Counted from the stretch's first letter, positions 1 to 8,878 are shown. The stretch: 40,756 nt of DNA from JBQLZO01 sp052168315 (GCA_052168315.1 JBQLZO010000015.1:1-40756), one strand, 5' to 3'. A program made the numbers and translations. Notes: generated from the sequence alone by a model not told the origin.

Positions 1-659
1 ATCCCCGTCGCCGCCGGGGCCGTGCCGTACTCGAGATCGGTCCGGATCTCGTGCTCGATCGCCGCCGTCTCGAACACCCGGCCGGTCTCCACCTCGTACA
101 CCGTCGCGACCAGCGAGATGTTGATCTGCCGCGAGGCCCGCGCCACCCGATCGGACTCGCCCGGACGATTCGAGCGCATGATCGCCGTCTCGTCCTGGTA
201 CCCATCGATCGTGAACACCACGCCGTACTCGACGCCCGCCAGCCGGAACGCCAGCGCCGGATCATCCCGGATCACGCGCTGGATCTCGTGCTCATTCAAA
301 ATCTCCTCGAGATCCGACCGCGCGATCACAGTGAACTTGCCCGTCGCCTGCAGCGCGTTGATCAGCTGCGGATCCAGCGACTCCACGATCCGCGTCAGAT
401 CGTCCAGGTGCCCCGCGCTCGACGCGCCCTGCTGCACCGACGCCGTCGGACGCACGCGCAGCACGCCCATCACCGGCCGCGCCGAAGCTCGCGCTGTGTC
501 CGCTCCCCCATTCCCGCCCGGCACCCCGCCGTCCATCCCCTGCGCCAGTGCCCGCCCGCCGGAGGCGCCAACCGCCCACACCAGCGCACCGACCAGCACC
601 GCCCGCAGCGCAAGCGACGCCCGATCACGCCATCCGAATCCACCGTTCATCGCGTTCAT
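1..659 (-). CDS. CsgG/LpoB-like secreted protein (C-terminus beyond window)
   Basis: Reading leftward from an ATG at 659, the frame stays open for 219 codons to the window edge, so the C-terminus is missing. An AGGAG at 668-672 sits 8 bases before the ATG and decides the start. Residues 1-39 look like a signal peptide (RDR, then a hydrophobic core, ending ALA before Gln40). The segment around residues 100-125 (ALQATGKFTVIARSDLEEIL) resembles the CsgG/LpoB family, in which a variable-ligand domain is followed by a phrase meaning 'found in the mutant of a named element'. Family members act in the periplasm or outer membrane, in curli export or penicillin-binding-protein activation. Here the exact role is unknown. 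It lies downstream of another secreted protein on the same strand (971-2170) and could be co-transcribed. The family call rests on pattern recognition only. Confidence 0.65.
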   Translation of the reverse strand, partial: MNAMNGGFGWRDRASLALRAVLVGALVWAVGASGGRALAQGMDGGVPGGNGGADTARASARPVMGVLRVRPTASVQQGASSAGHLDDLTRIVESLDPQLINALQATGKFTVIARSDLEEILNEHEIQRVIRDDPALAFRLAGVEYGVVFTIDGYQDETAIMRSNRPGESDRVARASRQINISLVATVYEVETGRVFETAAIEHEIRTDLEYGTAPAATG

Positions 660-970
660 CGCTTGGACTCCTGATCAAACCCCCGCCCGCTCGATTCAAG
701 TCTCTTCCGACCGCCCCGCGCTTCCATCCTCGCTCCCGCGCACCAATCCGTCCACCGCCCCCAGGCACGCGTGCCCAGCCACGCCAACAGGCGTACCGCG
801 CTGCGCCCGCCCGGATTCGACGATCCACCCTCGCTACGCGATGAAGATCGGCGAGCCCCAGGCCAGCGCCGGGACAAACCCAACGCATGCCAACCAGCGA
901 CACACCGCGAATATTGTGGTGATTCGGACAGCGCCGACGACCGTTGCAGATCGCACCCAGCCGTCCCCGC
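660..970. other. Intergenic gap, nothing recognised
   Basis: These 311 bases lie between two reverse-strand genes. Short open frames occur on both strands but have no ribosome site and no recognisable protein sequence. The only obvious feature is the AGGAG for the downstream gene at 668-672. No terminator-like hairpin with a T run was seen, so read-through from the upstream gene is possible. Confidence 0.5.
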
Positions 971-2170
971 TCACTGCGCCGTCACGATGTTCTCGCTTCG
1001 CACACGCTCGAGCACGAACATCGTCGGGAGCAGGAACGCGTGGTCCCCGTACCCGAACACCTGCCCGCTCAGCGTCACCCCGCCCGATCGGCGCTGCGAT
1101 ACCGCTTCCTCGATCCGCTCGAGCATCAGGCACGGCAGCAGGATCAGCGGCTGATCCAGACCCGGCGGATCCTCGGGCCCGTTGTCGAACTCGAACTGCA
1201 ATCCCCCACCCGGATGGGGAAGTATCCGCCCCCGACGGCTCACCAGCACCCGCCCCTCCGCCAGCACCCCCCGCGCATCCTCGATCTCCACCACCGGCGG
1301 CGGCGCGAACCCCGTCTCGTCCGGCCCGCGCGACTCCAACTCCGCCAGCACATCCCCCACGCTCCGCTCGGAACCATCCGGCGTCCGCACCGGGATCTCG
1401 CCGAACTCCGGAGCCAGCACATCCGGCGCACCGCCACCCGCCTCGCTCTCCGCCCCTGCCTCCTCGCCACCATCCGCACCTGCCCCATCCCAACCATCCG
1501 CAGTGCCGCCCGCGCCCCCCGTCCCGCCCATCCCTTCCGGAACCGCCTGCAGCACCTGGAAGTTCGAAACCCGCAGGTAATTCCACCCCTTGTACGCCGT
1601 CACCGCGCCCGTCAGGCGCACCGTCGTCGCCGCGCCCCGCTCCTCGATCAGCCGCTCAAGCTGCATCGTGCGAACCGAGGGCATCAGGAACATCGGCGGG
1701 TCCGCCTGCCCCGACGCATCCGCATCGAACACGAACACCGCCCGCCCCGTGGCCAGCCGATGCACCCGCCCCCGGCGCTCCACCAGCAGCATCCCCTCCG
1801 GCACCAGCCGCGTCGATGACGCCCCGAACACGCGCGAAGCCGTCCGCACCGGCACCTGGTTCAGCCCGCTCAGCTCCGTCGCATCCACCCCACCGCCACG
1901 CGGCTCGATCTCCACCTCCACCGGCGGATCCGCATCCAGCGGACCACGCCCGCCCTCGCCCTCGACCGGCCCGCCCTCCGTCCCCGTCCCCTCTTCCCGA
2001 ACTTCATCCCGTTCCGCATCCTGTGCCCCGCCCGCCATCCCCGCCGTCCCCGCCGCGCACACCAGCACCACGCCCACCACCGCGATCGCACGCCGACCCC
2101 GCGCCCAACGCCACCCGGCGCTCGCCGTGCCAGCCCCACGCCCCGATTCGCTTGCCATCTCAGGAATCAT
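971..2170 (-). CDS. Secreted protein with internally duplicated domain, function unknown
   Basis: I place the start at the ATG at 2170 because GGAGG lies 9 bases upstream; this gives 399 residues. The frame extends further upstream without a better start. A signal peptide is visible at about residues 15-50 (WRWARGRR, then a hydrophobic stretch). The mature protein is acidic and Gly/Ala rich, with two similar segments at about residues 126-207 and 305-390. Each begins with a VxRRGRI/V phrase, continues with a predicted beta strand and an LMLP-like phrase (FLMPS, ILLPC), and ends in a TVRLTGAV / GVTLSGQV strand. This is a tandem duplication within the gene, separated by a Gly/Glu-rich linker. 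I do not recognise the family. It is probably periplasmic or surface-located. The neighbouring CsgG-like gene suggests an envelope role, which is inference. Confidence 0.7.
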   Translation of the reverse strand: MIPEMASESGRGAGTASAGWRWARGRRAIAVVGVVLVCAAGTAGMAGGAQDAERDEVREEGTGTEGGPVEGEGGRGPLDADPPVEVEIEPRGGGVDATELSGLNQVPVRTASRVFGASSTRLVPEGMLLVERRGRVHRLATGRAVFVFDADASGQADPPMFLMPSVRTMQLERLIEERGAATTVRLTGAVTAYKGWNYLRVSNFQVLQAVPEGMGGTGGAGGTADGWDGAGADGGEEAGAESEAGGGAPDVLAPEFGEIPVRTPDGSERSVGDVLAELESRGPDETGFAPPPVVEIEDARGVLAEGRVLVSRRGRILPHPGGGLQFEFDNGPEDPPGLDQPLILLPCLMLERIEEAVSQRRSGGVTLSGQVFGYGDHAFLLPTMFVLERVRSENIVTAQ

Positions 2171-2384
2171 CCGCCAACGCCTCCACAGCCCGAACACCCA
2201 ATCACCGCCCGCCCATCCAATCTCTACGCCCGCATTCTCTCGGACAATCGGCCACGACGCCACCCCCGCCTCGACCTTCCCGCCCGCGCGCCGCGCCCCA
2301 CCCCATTCCCGAACCGAAGGTCCCCCGGAACCCGGGACCCCCAACCGGCGAGCCCGAACAAGATTCCCGCCAACCGCCAGATCT

Positions 2385-2412
2385 TTGACTCACCGCCGAC
2401 CGACGGTACAGT
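2385..2412 (+). promoter_or_regulatory. Sigma70-type promoter of tRNA-Cys
   Basis: TTGACT at 2385-2390 and TACAGT at 2407-2412 are separated by 16 bases. This is close to the bacterial housekeeping consensus and stands out in a very G+C-rich gap. Transcription would start near 2419, about nine bases before the tRNA acceptor stem. Confidence 0.7.
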
Positions 2413-2427
2413 GTCGCTCCAAAACCC

Positions 2428-2501
2428 GGCCGCGTACCCAAGTGGTCCAAGGGAACGGATTGCAAATCCGTCATTCGTGGGTTCGAATCCCACCGCGGCC
2501 T
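2428..2501 (+). tRNA. tRNA-Cys (anticodon GCA)
   Basis: The 74-base sequence folds as a full cloverleaf. The acceptor arms GGCCGCG (2428-2434) and CGCGGCC (2494-2500) pair perfectly. The D stem is CCC/GGG. The anticodon stem ACGGA/TCCGT encloses TTGCAAA with anticodon GCA at 2462-2464. The T arm is GTGGG-TTCGAAT-CCCAC (2477-2493). The discriminator base is T2501, as expected for cysteine tRNAs. The 3' CCA is not encoded, so it must be added after transcription. There is no intron. Confidence 0.96.
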
Positions 2502-2680
2502 CTTCTTCCCGCCCCCCGGCGCCACGCCGCGCAATGTCCGCCCGCGCCCTCGCGTCCCCCGCGCCTCCTGCGCCCCCCCGACCCCACACATTTGCCCCCC
2601 GGCCACTTCGACCGCCCCCGAGCGGCGCTGCTCATGCGTCCGCGCGAACCCGCGGCGTCCGGGCGATGTAACTTGCACTT

Positions 2681-3541
2681 ATGCCCACCCCGCAACGCCT
2701 CGCGCTCGCATCCACCGCGTGCCTGATCGCCGCCGGTGTCCTGTCCTGCGCGACCACCCCCCGCCCCGCCCACCCCAACACCACCGCCGAGACGCCGGCG
2801 CCGCAGGCGCTCGCGCCCACGCCGCCACCGACACCGCCCCCATCCCAACCCCCACGCCCGCCCGCCCGCACCGCACACGCCTTCGAGCCCGAACTGCTCG
2901 CCGCCGCACGCGACTACCGCTCATGGCCGCGCGTGACGCACGCTCCGGGATGGAAGCCGGAATTGTGCAGCGCGCAAGCGATGCCTGTGGTGTTGGACAC
3001 ATTCTTCAGCTATAGCGACGATGCGGACACGCACGGCGGAGAGCTCTACCACCTGTATCCATCATCATTCGACGAGTACATGACGGTTTCACGAGTCGCC
3101 GAGGATCAGGCGACGCCGCGTTACCCATTGCTTGAACCTCACTCTGTGACAGAGCAAGCTGCAACGCATCGTTTGCCAGCCGGCTTTGCCATCGTGAAGG
3201 AAACATGGTCGTCGGTCCATGCCGACCCTGAATTTCTTGCTGACCCTCATTCATGGATCAACAAAACTCTGGCGGTGGACGAGCGCGACGGCCAGTACTA
3301 TGTCACGGACCAACGCGAAGAACTCTTCATCATGCTCAAGACCGACCCCGCCACACCCGACACCGACCAGGGCTGGGTCTACGCCGTCGTCTCCGCCGAT
3401 GCCCAGACCGTCCTCGCCAGCGGGCTCATCGACTCCTGCATCGGCTGCCACCGCAAAGCCCCCATCGACCGACTCTTCGGCCTCCCCGGTGGCCTGATGA
3501 GCACCGCGCGCGATGGCGGACCGCTGATTCCATTCCGATGA
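2681..3541 (+). CDS. Cytochrome P460-like c-type haem lipoprotein
   Basis: The frame encodes 286 residues from an ATG with no clear ribosome site. Residues 1-23 form a lipoprotein signal ending VLSC (Cys23), so the mature protein should be lipid-anchored. A Pro-rich linker runs to about residue 65. The C-terminal part has a GFAIVKE phrase, a GWVYAVVS strand and a single CIGCH haem-binding motif at 253-257 followed by DRLFGL. This order matches the cytochrome P460 family, small periplasmic haem proteins; those characterised act on hydroxylamine or nitric oxide, but the substrate here cannot be told. The middle of the gene (about 2985-3260) is markedly poorer in G+C than both ends: I counted 31 of 60 at 3121-3180 against 40 of 60 at 3421-3480. 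It reads toward prkA, with 92 bases between the stops. Confidence 0.7.
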   Translation: MPTPQRLALASTACLIAAGVLSCATTPRPAHPNTTAETPAPQALAPTPPPTPPPSQPPRPPARTAHAFEPELLAAARDYRSWPRVTHAPGWKPELCSAQAMPVVLDTFFSYSDDADTHGGELYHLYPSSFDEYMTVSRVAEDQATPRYPLLEPHSVTEQAATHRLPAGFAIVKETWSSVHADPEFLADPHSWINKTLAVDERDGQYYVTDQREELFIMLKTDPATPDTDQGWVYAVVSADAQTVLASGLIDSCIGCHRKAPIDRLFGLPGGLMSTARDGGPLIPFR

Positions 3542-3633
3542 ACGCAAGAGGCACCCGGCCACCCCATCCAAGGCCCAACCCACTCTTCACTGCTGCCAGA
3601 TCCCTGATCCCTGATCCCGGATGCCTTCTTCTA

Positions 3634-5730
3634 TCAATCCTTCTTATCCCCCCGCGCAAAGATGCTCGCCACATAGTTCAGCACATCCGCCGCCGAGCGG
3701 TCGTTGTACCCGAACTGGTCGATCATCCGCTTCTTGATCACATCGATCTTCTGCTGCGTCTCATCGTCGATGATCGACGACACCAGGTTCTTCAGCTTGA
3801 TCGTGTCCCGCTGGTCCTCGAACAGCTTCAATTCCAGCGCCTTGTACAGCCGCGCGTTCGTGTTGTACTCGAACTTCTTCCCATCCAGCGCCAGCGCCCC
3901 GATGTAGTTCATGATCTCCTGCCGGAAATCATCCTTGCGGCTTTCGGGGATCTCGATCTTCTCCTCGATCGAGCGCATCAGCCGCTCATCAGGCTCCTCA
4001 TCCTTGCCGGTGTACCGGTTCTTGACCCGCTCCCGCTGCGTCGAGGCCCGCACATTCTCGATGTAGTTCGTGCACAGCCGCTTGATCGCATCCTCATCGG
4101 CCACGATCGCCCGCTGCACCTCGCCCTTGATCGTGTCCTCGTACTCGCTCAGCACCAGCGCCAGCAGCTCCCGGTAGTGCTTCCGCAGCTCCTCGTTCGT
4201 CACCAGCGAATGGTGCAGCAGCCCCGACTCGATCTCGTTCATCAGCATGAACGGGTTGACCTGCCCCTCCTCGATCGCCTGCGCGGACACCAACGCGTTG
4301 GACACCTTGTCCTGCACGAACCGAGGCGAGATCCCCTGCATCCCCTCGCGCTGCGCCTCCTCGCGGAGTTCCTTGATGGTGTCCTCGGTGGTGCCCTGGA
4401 TCGACTTGCCGTTGTACAGCTTCAGCTTCTGCATCAGCGTCAGCCCGGCCTTCTTCGGCTCCTCCAGCCGCGTCAGCACCGCCCACATCGCCGCCACCTC
4501 CAGCGTGTGCGGCGCGATGTGGATGTGCTTCACACGCTCGGGCCCGAAGTCCTTGGCATAGATCCGAATCTCATCGTCCAACCGGATGTTGTACGGGATA
4601 TCGATCTTGATCGTCCGGTCGCGGAACGCCTCCATCAGCTCGTTCGACTGCAGCTTCTTGTACTCCGGCTCGTTCGTGTGCCCGATGATGACCTCATCGA
4701 TGTGCGTCTGCGCGAACTTCTTCGGCTTGATCAGCCGCTCCTGCGAAGCGCCCAGCAGGTCATACAGGAACGCCACATCGAGCTTCAGCACCTCGATGAA
4801 CTCCACGATCCCCCGGTTGGCCACGCACAGCTCGCCATCGAAGTTGAATGCCCGCGGGTCCGAGTCCGACCCATACAGCGCGATCTTCCGGTAGTTGATA
4901 TCCCCCGTCAGCTCCGTCGAGTCCTGGTTCTTCTCGTCCTTCGGCTGGAAGGTCCCGATCCCGATCCGGTCCTTCTCCGAAAGCAGCAACCGCCGCACGC
5001 GCACATGCGAGAGCACCTGCGACCAGTCGCCGTCGTAGTGCCGCATCAGGTCGTCGTAAACCCGCCGGCAGAACGGGTCCAGCTCGCCATACAGCCGCAG
5101 CTTGCCGCGATGCTGCCCCGAAGCCGCGTAGGTCTTGTTCAGCGCATTCAGCAGGTCCGCCCGCGCCTCGCTCGGCACCAGCAGCAGCGGCTCCTCGTGC
5201 ATCGGGCACCGGAACTCATGCGTCTTCGCCGTCGGCCCCGCGTGCTCATCCAGCAGCCACGAGAACGAATACAGCGCCCCTGCCTCCGTCCGCGAGTAAT
5301 GCTCCAGCCCCTTCTTGATCAGCCGCGCGATCGTCGACTTGCTCGACCCCACCGGCCCATGCAGCAGCAGGATCCGCCGATCCGTGCCGTACCCCTCGGC
5401 CGCCGAGCGGAACACATCCACCAGCTGCATCAGCTGCTCATCGAGCCCGAAGATCCCATCCATCCCCTGGTCGATCGGGTCGGAAAAGAAGTGGTACCGC
5501 ACCAGGTCCGTCTTGAACCGCCGGTACCGCTCGGACCCGAACGAAAGAATCATGTCATAGATCCGCTGGAACGCGTTCCGCGCGACCTCCGGCCGCTCGC
5601 TCACGATCCCCAGATACTCCTGGAACGAGCCCGTCCAGTGCTGCGTCTCGAATCGCTGGCGGTCCAGACGCGATGAGATCAGCGACAGAAGGTCGGACGA
5701 GGCTGCGGCGCCGACGGTCGGGTCGGTCAT
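3634..5730 (-). CDS. prkA: PrkA-family serine protein kinase
   Basis: The product has 698 residues from the ATG at 5730, with GGAG 8 bases upstream; longer starts lack a ribosome site. It matches the PrkA/YeaG family throughout. A central AAA-like P-loop, GPVGSSKS, lies at residues 125-132 in the phrase LLLHGPVGSSKSTIARLIKK. It is followed by the FRCPMHEEPLLL phrase and, in the C-terminal half, the region annotated in the family as kinase-like. Typical length is about 640-690, so this copy is complete. PrkA proteins are cytoplasmic and linked to stress and stationary-phase or sporulation responses. In many bacteria prkA is followed by a DUF444 gene and a spoVR gene; neither is here, so it appears to stand alone. 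The gap to trmB (5731-6012) contains an A+T-richer pocket near 5860-5890 that could hold its promoter. Confidence 0.95.
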   Translation of the reverse strand: MTDPTVGAAASSDLLSLISSRLDRQRFETQHWTGSFQEYLGIVSERPEVARNAFQRIYDMILSFGSERYRRFKTDLVRYHFFSDPIDQGMDGIFGLDEQLMQLVDVFRSAAEGYGTDRRILLLHGPVGSSKSTIARLIKKGLEHYSRTEAGALYSFSWLLDEHAGPTAKTHEFRCPMHEEPLLLVPSEARADLLNALNKTYAASGQHRGKLRLYGELDPFCRRVYDDLMRHYDGDWSQVLSHVRVRRLLLSEKDRIGIGTFQPKDEKNQDSTELTGDINYRKIALYGSDSDPRAFNFDGELCVANRGIVEFIEVLKLDVAFLYDLLGASQERLIKPKKFAQTHIDEVIIGHTNEPEYKKLQSNELMEAFRDRTIKIDIPYNIRLDDEIRIYAKDFGPERVKHIHIAPHTLEVAAMWAVLTRLEEPKKAGLTLMQKLKLYNGKSIQGTTEDTIKELREEAQREGMQGISPRFVQDKVSNALVSAQAIEEGQVNPFMLMNEIESGLLHHSLVTNEELRKHYRELLALVLSEYEDTIKGEVQRAIVADEDAIKRLCTNYIENVRASTQRERVKNRYTGKDEEPDERLMRSIEEKIEIPESRKDDFRQEIMNYIGALALDGKKFEYNTNARLYKALELKLFEDQRDTIKLKNLVSSIIDDETQQKIDVIKKRMIDQFGYNDRSAADVLNYVASIFARGDKKD

Positions 5731-6012
5731 GACGCGCTCCATGCACGGCGGACACCGCCGCCGATTCCAGAACTCCGCCCGATCCACGACGCCCAACATC
5801 CGTGCCCAGCGCCGCTCGGGCTCTACAGGTCCCATCGGCCGGATCCCGACCCGTGTTCCCTGTTATCAGTCGTATACGGACGAATTCCATCTTCGGGCGC
5901 GGTGAGCACCCGCTAACCTGACCCCACGCCCTCCCCGCACACCACCCACGCCCATCCCCAACTTCCCCGAACCCAACGCGCGAACACCCGACACCGCAGG
6001 AACAATCACCCC

Positions 6013-6705
6013 ATGAGCGCCTCCGCCGAGCACCCACTCGACACCTCGACCCACGGCCTCACCCACGAGGACCTCCCGCCCATGCCCGATGCGGTCGCCC
6101 AGGACCCGCGCCAGGCGTGGATCGATCCCCGGGCGTGGTTCCCGCACCCCGAGCGACCCCTCGAGATCGAGATCGGCTCCGGCAAGGGCACCTTCCTCGT
6201 CCAGCACGCGCCATCACATCCCGAGACCAACTTCCTCGGCATCGAGTACGCCCGCGAGTTTTGGGCCTACGCCGCCGACCGCGTCCGCCGACACGCCCTG
6301 CACCATGTCCGCATGCTCTACGCCGACGCCGCGGAACTCATGCACTGGCGCATGCCCTCCGGCATCGCCTCGGCCATCCACCTCTACTTCCCCGACCCAT
6401 GGCCCAAGACCCGGCACCACAAGCGCCGCATGGTCAGCGACCGCTTCCTCGCCGATGCCCACCGCGTGCTCGCCGACGACGCCCACCTCCGCATCGTCAC
6501 CGACCATCCCGACTACTGGCAATGGATGGAAGAGCACTTCGACCGATGGACCACGCCCGAAGGCGTCGGCGGGCTCCGCTTCGACCGCCTGCCCTTCGAA
6601 CGCCCCGACTCCGCCGGCGAAGGCGAGGTCGTCGGCACCAACTTCGAACGCAAGTACCGGCGCGAGGGCCGCCCCTTCCACGCCACCATCCTCCGCAGGG
6701 CCTGA
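6013..6705 (+). CDS. trmB: tRNA (guanine-N7-)-methyltransferase
   Basis: The 230-residue product carries the hallmark TrmB motifs: the SAM-binding EIEIGSGKG at residues 51-59, FLGIEYA shortly after, and FPDPWPKTRHHKRRM from residue 126. The C-terminal GTNFERKYRREG is also typical. TrmB methylates G46 in the variable loop of many tRNAs, using S-adenosylmethionine in the cytoplasm. The N-terminus has about 40 extra residues before the catalytic core, which is common. The ATG at 6013 is the first start in frame; no strong ribosome site was seen. A small zinc-ribbon gene follows after 46 bases and is probably in the same transcript. Confidence 0.95.
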   Translation: MSASAEHPLDTSTHGLTHEDLPPMPDAVAQDPRQAWIDPRAWFPHPERPLEIEIGSGKGTFLVQHAPSHPETNFLGIEYAREFWAYAADRVRRHALHHVRMLYADAAELMHWRMPSGIASAIHLYFPDPWPKTRHHKRRMVSDRFLADAHRVLADDAHLRIVTDHPDYWQWMEEHFDRWTTPEGVGGLRFDRLPFERPDSAGEGEVVGTNFERKYRREGRPFHATILRRA

Positions 6706-6751
6706 CCACGCCCCCGCCGCAACACCACCAAACCCCTCCGGAACCACCACC

Positions 6752-7105
6752 ATGCACCGCCCAGGCGCCGACCCGCACGACATGCAGATCTCAGACTTCC
6801 TCTGCGATTTCTGCGCCCGCGCATGGAACGGCCAGTTCCCGATGGTCGAAGGCCACCAGGGCGCGCTCATCTGCGAACGATGCCTTGAGGCCGCCTACCG
6901 CGAACTCGTCCTCGCAAAGGGCAGCTCGGCCAAACCGCCGTTCCACTGCACCATGTGCCTCGAAGACCGCTCGCAGCCCGGCTGGAGCTCACCGATGGTT
7001 GATGGCAAGGCCGCCTGCCTCCGGTGCATCAATCAGGCCGCCGTCCGCCTCGACCGCGACCCCGACTGGGACTGGACCCGCCCGGGCTCACACACCAACC
7101 AGTAG
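6752..7105 (+). CDS. Double ClpX-type zinc-ribbon protein
   Basis: This small protein has 117 residues from the ATG at 6752; an inner ATG at 6782 is also possible. It contains two four-cysteine sites in a row: C18-x2-C21 with C41-x2-C44, and C66-x2-C69 with C89-x2-C92. Spacing and surrounding residues (SDFLCDFCAR, ALICERCL) resemble the ClpX N-terminal zinc-binding domain, which binds adaptors and substrates. There is no ATPase domain, so this looks like a stand-alone tandem of that module. Its role is unknown; adaptor or protein-binding function is inference. It follows trmB by 46 bases and its stop is only 21 bases from the convergent yggS stop. Confidence 0.75.
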   Translation: MHRPGADPHDMQISDFLCDFCARAWNGQFPMVEGHQGALICERCLEAAYRELVLAKGSSAKPPFHCTMCLEDRSQPGWSSPMVDGKAACLRCINQAAVRLDRDPDWDWTRPGSHTNQ

Positions 7106-7126
7106 CCCGACCCATCGCCCAACCCA

Positions 7127-8203
7127 TCACTCGGTGTCCTCGCCCCCATCCCCACCCTCATCTTCATCACCCAGCTCACGCTCGCCGAAGATCGCCGACC
7201 CGATCCGCACCACATTCGCGCCGCACTCGATCCCGACCTCGAAGTCGCCGGACATCCCCATCGACAGCAAGTTGAACCGCCCCTCACCGATCCCCCGCGC
7301 CTTGATGTCATCGAACAGCTCGCGCCCGAGTTCGAACGCCGAGCGAGACTCATCCGGATCGTCCGACAGCGCCGCCATCGTCATCAGCCCGCGCAGCCGC
7401 AGGTGCACCATCGAGTCGATCGTCTCGGCCAGGTGCATCGCCGCCGCCGGAGCGCACCCGCCCTTCTGAGACTCACCGGAGCAGTTGACCTGCAGCAGCA
7501 CCTCGACCTCGCGGTCCTTCTTGTACGCCCACGAGTGGATCTCCTCGATCAGCCGCAGCGAATCCACCGAATGAACCAGCCGCGTCACATCCAGCAGCTT
7601 CTTGACCTTGTTCCGCTGCAGCTGCCCGATCATGTGCCACCGCGGCGAAGGACGCGATGCCTCCTCCCGCCGCGCTGAAGGCGCCGGCTCGCTCGACTCC
7701 CGCACGCGCGGTGCCGACCGCCCGATCCCCGATCCCGGCCCGATGTCGATCCCACCCACGATCCCCCCGACCACCCGACCGCTCCCCGACCCCGTACCCG
7801 CATCGCCCGAATCCGCGCTGCGCCCGTCCGAGCCCTCACCATCCGGGTGCCCCGCGCCGCTCGCACGCCCCTCGCTCACCACGCCGCCCGCCGAGCCGCC
7901 CGCGCCATCCTCCCCGGCCAGCGACCGCGCACGCCGGATCGCACGCAGCCGCGCATCGAACGCATCACCATCCGCCAGCAACTCGTCGATCGCGTGCGCC
8001 CGGTCGATCATCTGCGGCACCCGGCTCTCGCCGAAGTCCATGTGACCCAGCGACATCAGCTCCAGGATGTCATCCAGCTCCGCGTACTTCGTCACCGCGA
8101 CGATGAACACATCCTCCGCAGACCGACCGCTCCGATGCGCCGCCGCCGCCACGCGGTCCCTGACCAGCCGGTATCGCTCTTCCAGCGTCTGCGTCGTGTG
8201 CAT
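7127..8203 (-). CDS. yggS: YggS/PLPBP-family pyridoxal-phosphate homeostasis protein with large insert
   Basis: The product has 358 residues from the ATG at 8203, with GGGAG 7 bases upstream. Family motifs are clear: VAVTKYA with the PLP-binding lysine at residue 39, HMDFGES, WHMIGQLQRNKVKKLL from 189, HSVDSLRLIEEI, LRGLMTM, and the C-terminal LSMGMSGDFEVGIECGANVVRIGSAIFG region. Normal length is about 230. The difference is a Gly/Ser/Asp/Arg-rich, apparently disordered insert at about residues 72-187, between FGESRV and WHMIGQ, where the usual loop is about 20 residues. The frame is unbroken and the flanking motifs are intact, so the protein is probably functional. Family members bind PLP and buffer its cellular level. 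Confidence 0.92.
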   Translation of the reverse strand: MHTTQTLEERYRLVRDRVAAAAHRSGRSAEDVFIVAVTKYAELDDILELMSLGHMDFGESRVPQMIDRAHAIDELLADGDAFDARLRAIRRARSLAGEDGAGGSAGGVVSEGRASGAGHPDGEGSDGRSADSGDAGTGSGSGRVVGGIVGGIDIGPGSGIGRSAPRVRESSEPAPSARREEASRPSPRWHMIGQLQRNKVKKLLDVTRLVHSVDSLRLIEEIHSWAYKKDREVEVLLQVNCSGESQKGGCAPAAAMHLAETIDSMVHLRLRGLMTMAALSDDPDESRSAFELGRELFDDIKARGIGEGRFNLLSMGMSGDFEVGIECGANVVRIGSAIFGERELGDEDEGGDGGEDTE

Positions 8204-8398
8204 GATGCTCCCTGGCCTCCGCTCGACCCACCCCCTCCGCCGTGATGCACCTCAAAGCCACAACGGGCCCATCCGGAGGAACCGGGATCGACCCGGCCCG
8301 CGATCGCACCGCCCAACGCGCCCGCCCACGAGCATACGCTAGGCTCATCCATTATCAGCCACGCACCCCCCACGCGCAACCCCCAACGAGGCCCAGCC

Positions 8399-8878
8399 AT
8401 GCCACTCACCCCACGCAACAACCCCATCCAGCCGGGCGAGCCCGCCCCCGACTTCACGCTCAAGGACCAGACCATCAACGACTGGTCCCTCGCCGACGCC
8501 GTCAAAAAGGGCGATGTCGTCCTCTGCTTCTACCCACTGGACTTCTCCCCCGTTTGCTCCACCGAGATGAAGTGCATCACCGATGATTTCGCGAAGTTCG
8601 CCGACAAGGGCGCCACCGTCGTGGGCATCTCCTGCGACTCGTTCTTCACCCACAAAGCATGGGCCGAGCACCTCGGGCTCCAGCAGACCCTCCTCGCCGA
8701 CATGCACCGCGAGGTCTGCAAGGCCTACGGCTTCTACTTCCCCGACCTGAATGTCTCATCACGCGGCACCGTCGTCATCGCCCAGTCCGACGATGGACAG
8801 GGCACCGTCAAATGGGTCCAGGCGCGAGAAATCCCCCAGGCCATGGACCTGAACACCATCCTCGCCGGGCTCTCCTGA
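8399..8878 (+). CDS. AhpC/TSA-type peroxiredoxin
   Basis: The 159-residue product has the peroxiredoxin signature YPLDFSPVCSTEM, with the peroxidatic cysteine at residue 53. This phrase and the short length are closest to the AhpE/BCP-like group. Other cysteines are C59, C79 and C107; which, if any, is the resolving cysteine cannot be decided from sequence alone. The enzyme reduces hydroperoxides in the cytoplasm at the expense of thiols. GAGG lies about 9 bases before the ATG. A short-chain dehydrogenase gene follows after 66 bases on the same strand, so the two are probably co-transcribed. The gene is divergent from yggS across a 195-base gap. Confidence 0.92.
   Translation: MPLTPRNNPIQPGEPAPDFTLKDQTINDWSLADAVKKGDVVLCFYPLDFSPVCSTEMKCITDDFAKFADKGATVVGISCDSFFTHKAWAEHLGLQQTLLADMHREVCKAYGFYFPDLNVSSRGTVVIAQSDDGQGTVKWVQAREIPQAMDLNTILAGLS

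Noticed and set aside
22..2388. Very long forward open frame opposite the two secreted-protein genes
   Set aside because: Pro/Ser/Arg-rich translation without domains. It is the antisense shadow of G+C-rich reverse-strand genes, whose own frames have signal peptides and ribosome sites.
3601..3620. Short tandem repeat of CTGATCC between the P460-like gene and prkA
   Set aside because: Only two to three units; no sign of a CRISPR or other array.
3253..5676. 807-codon forward frame opposite prkA
   Set aside because: Leu/Arg/His-rich shadow of the well-supported prkA gene on the other strand.
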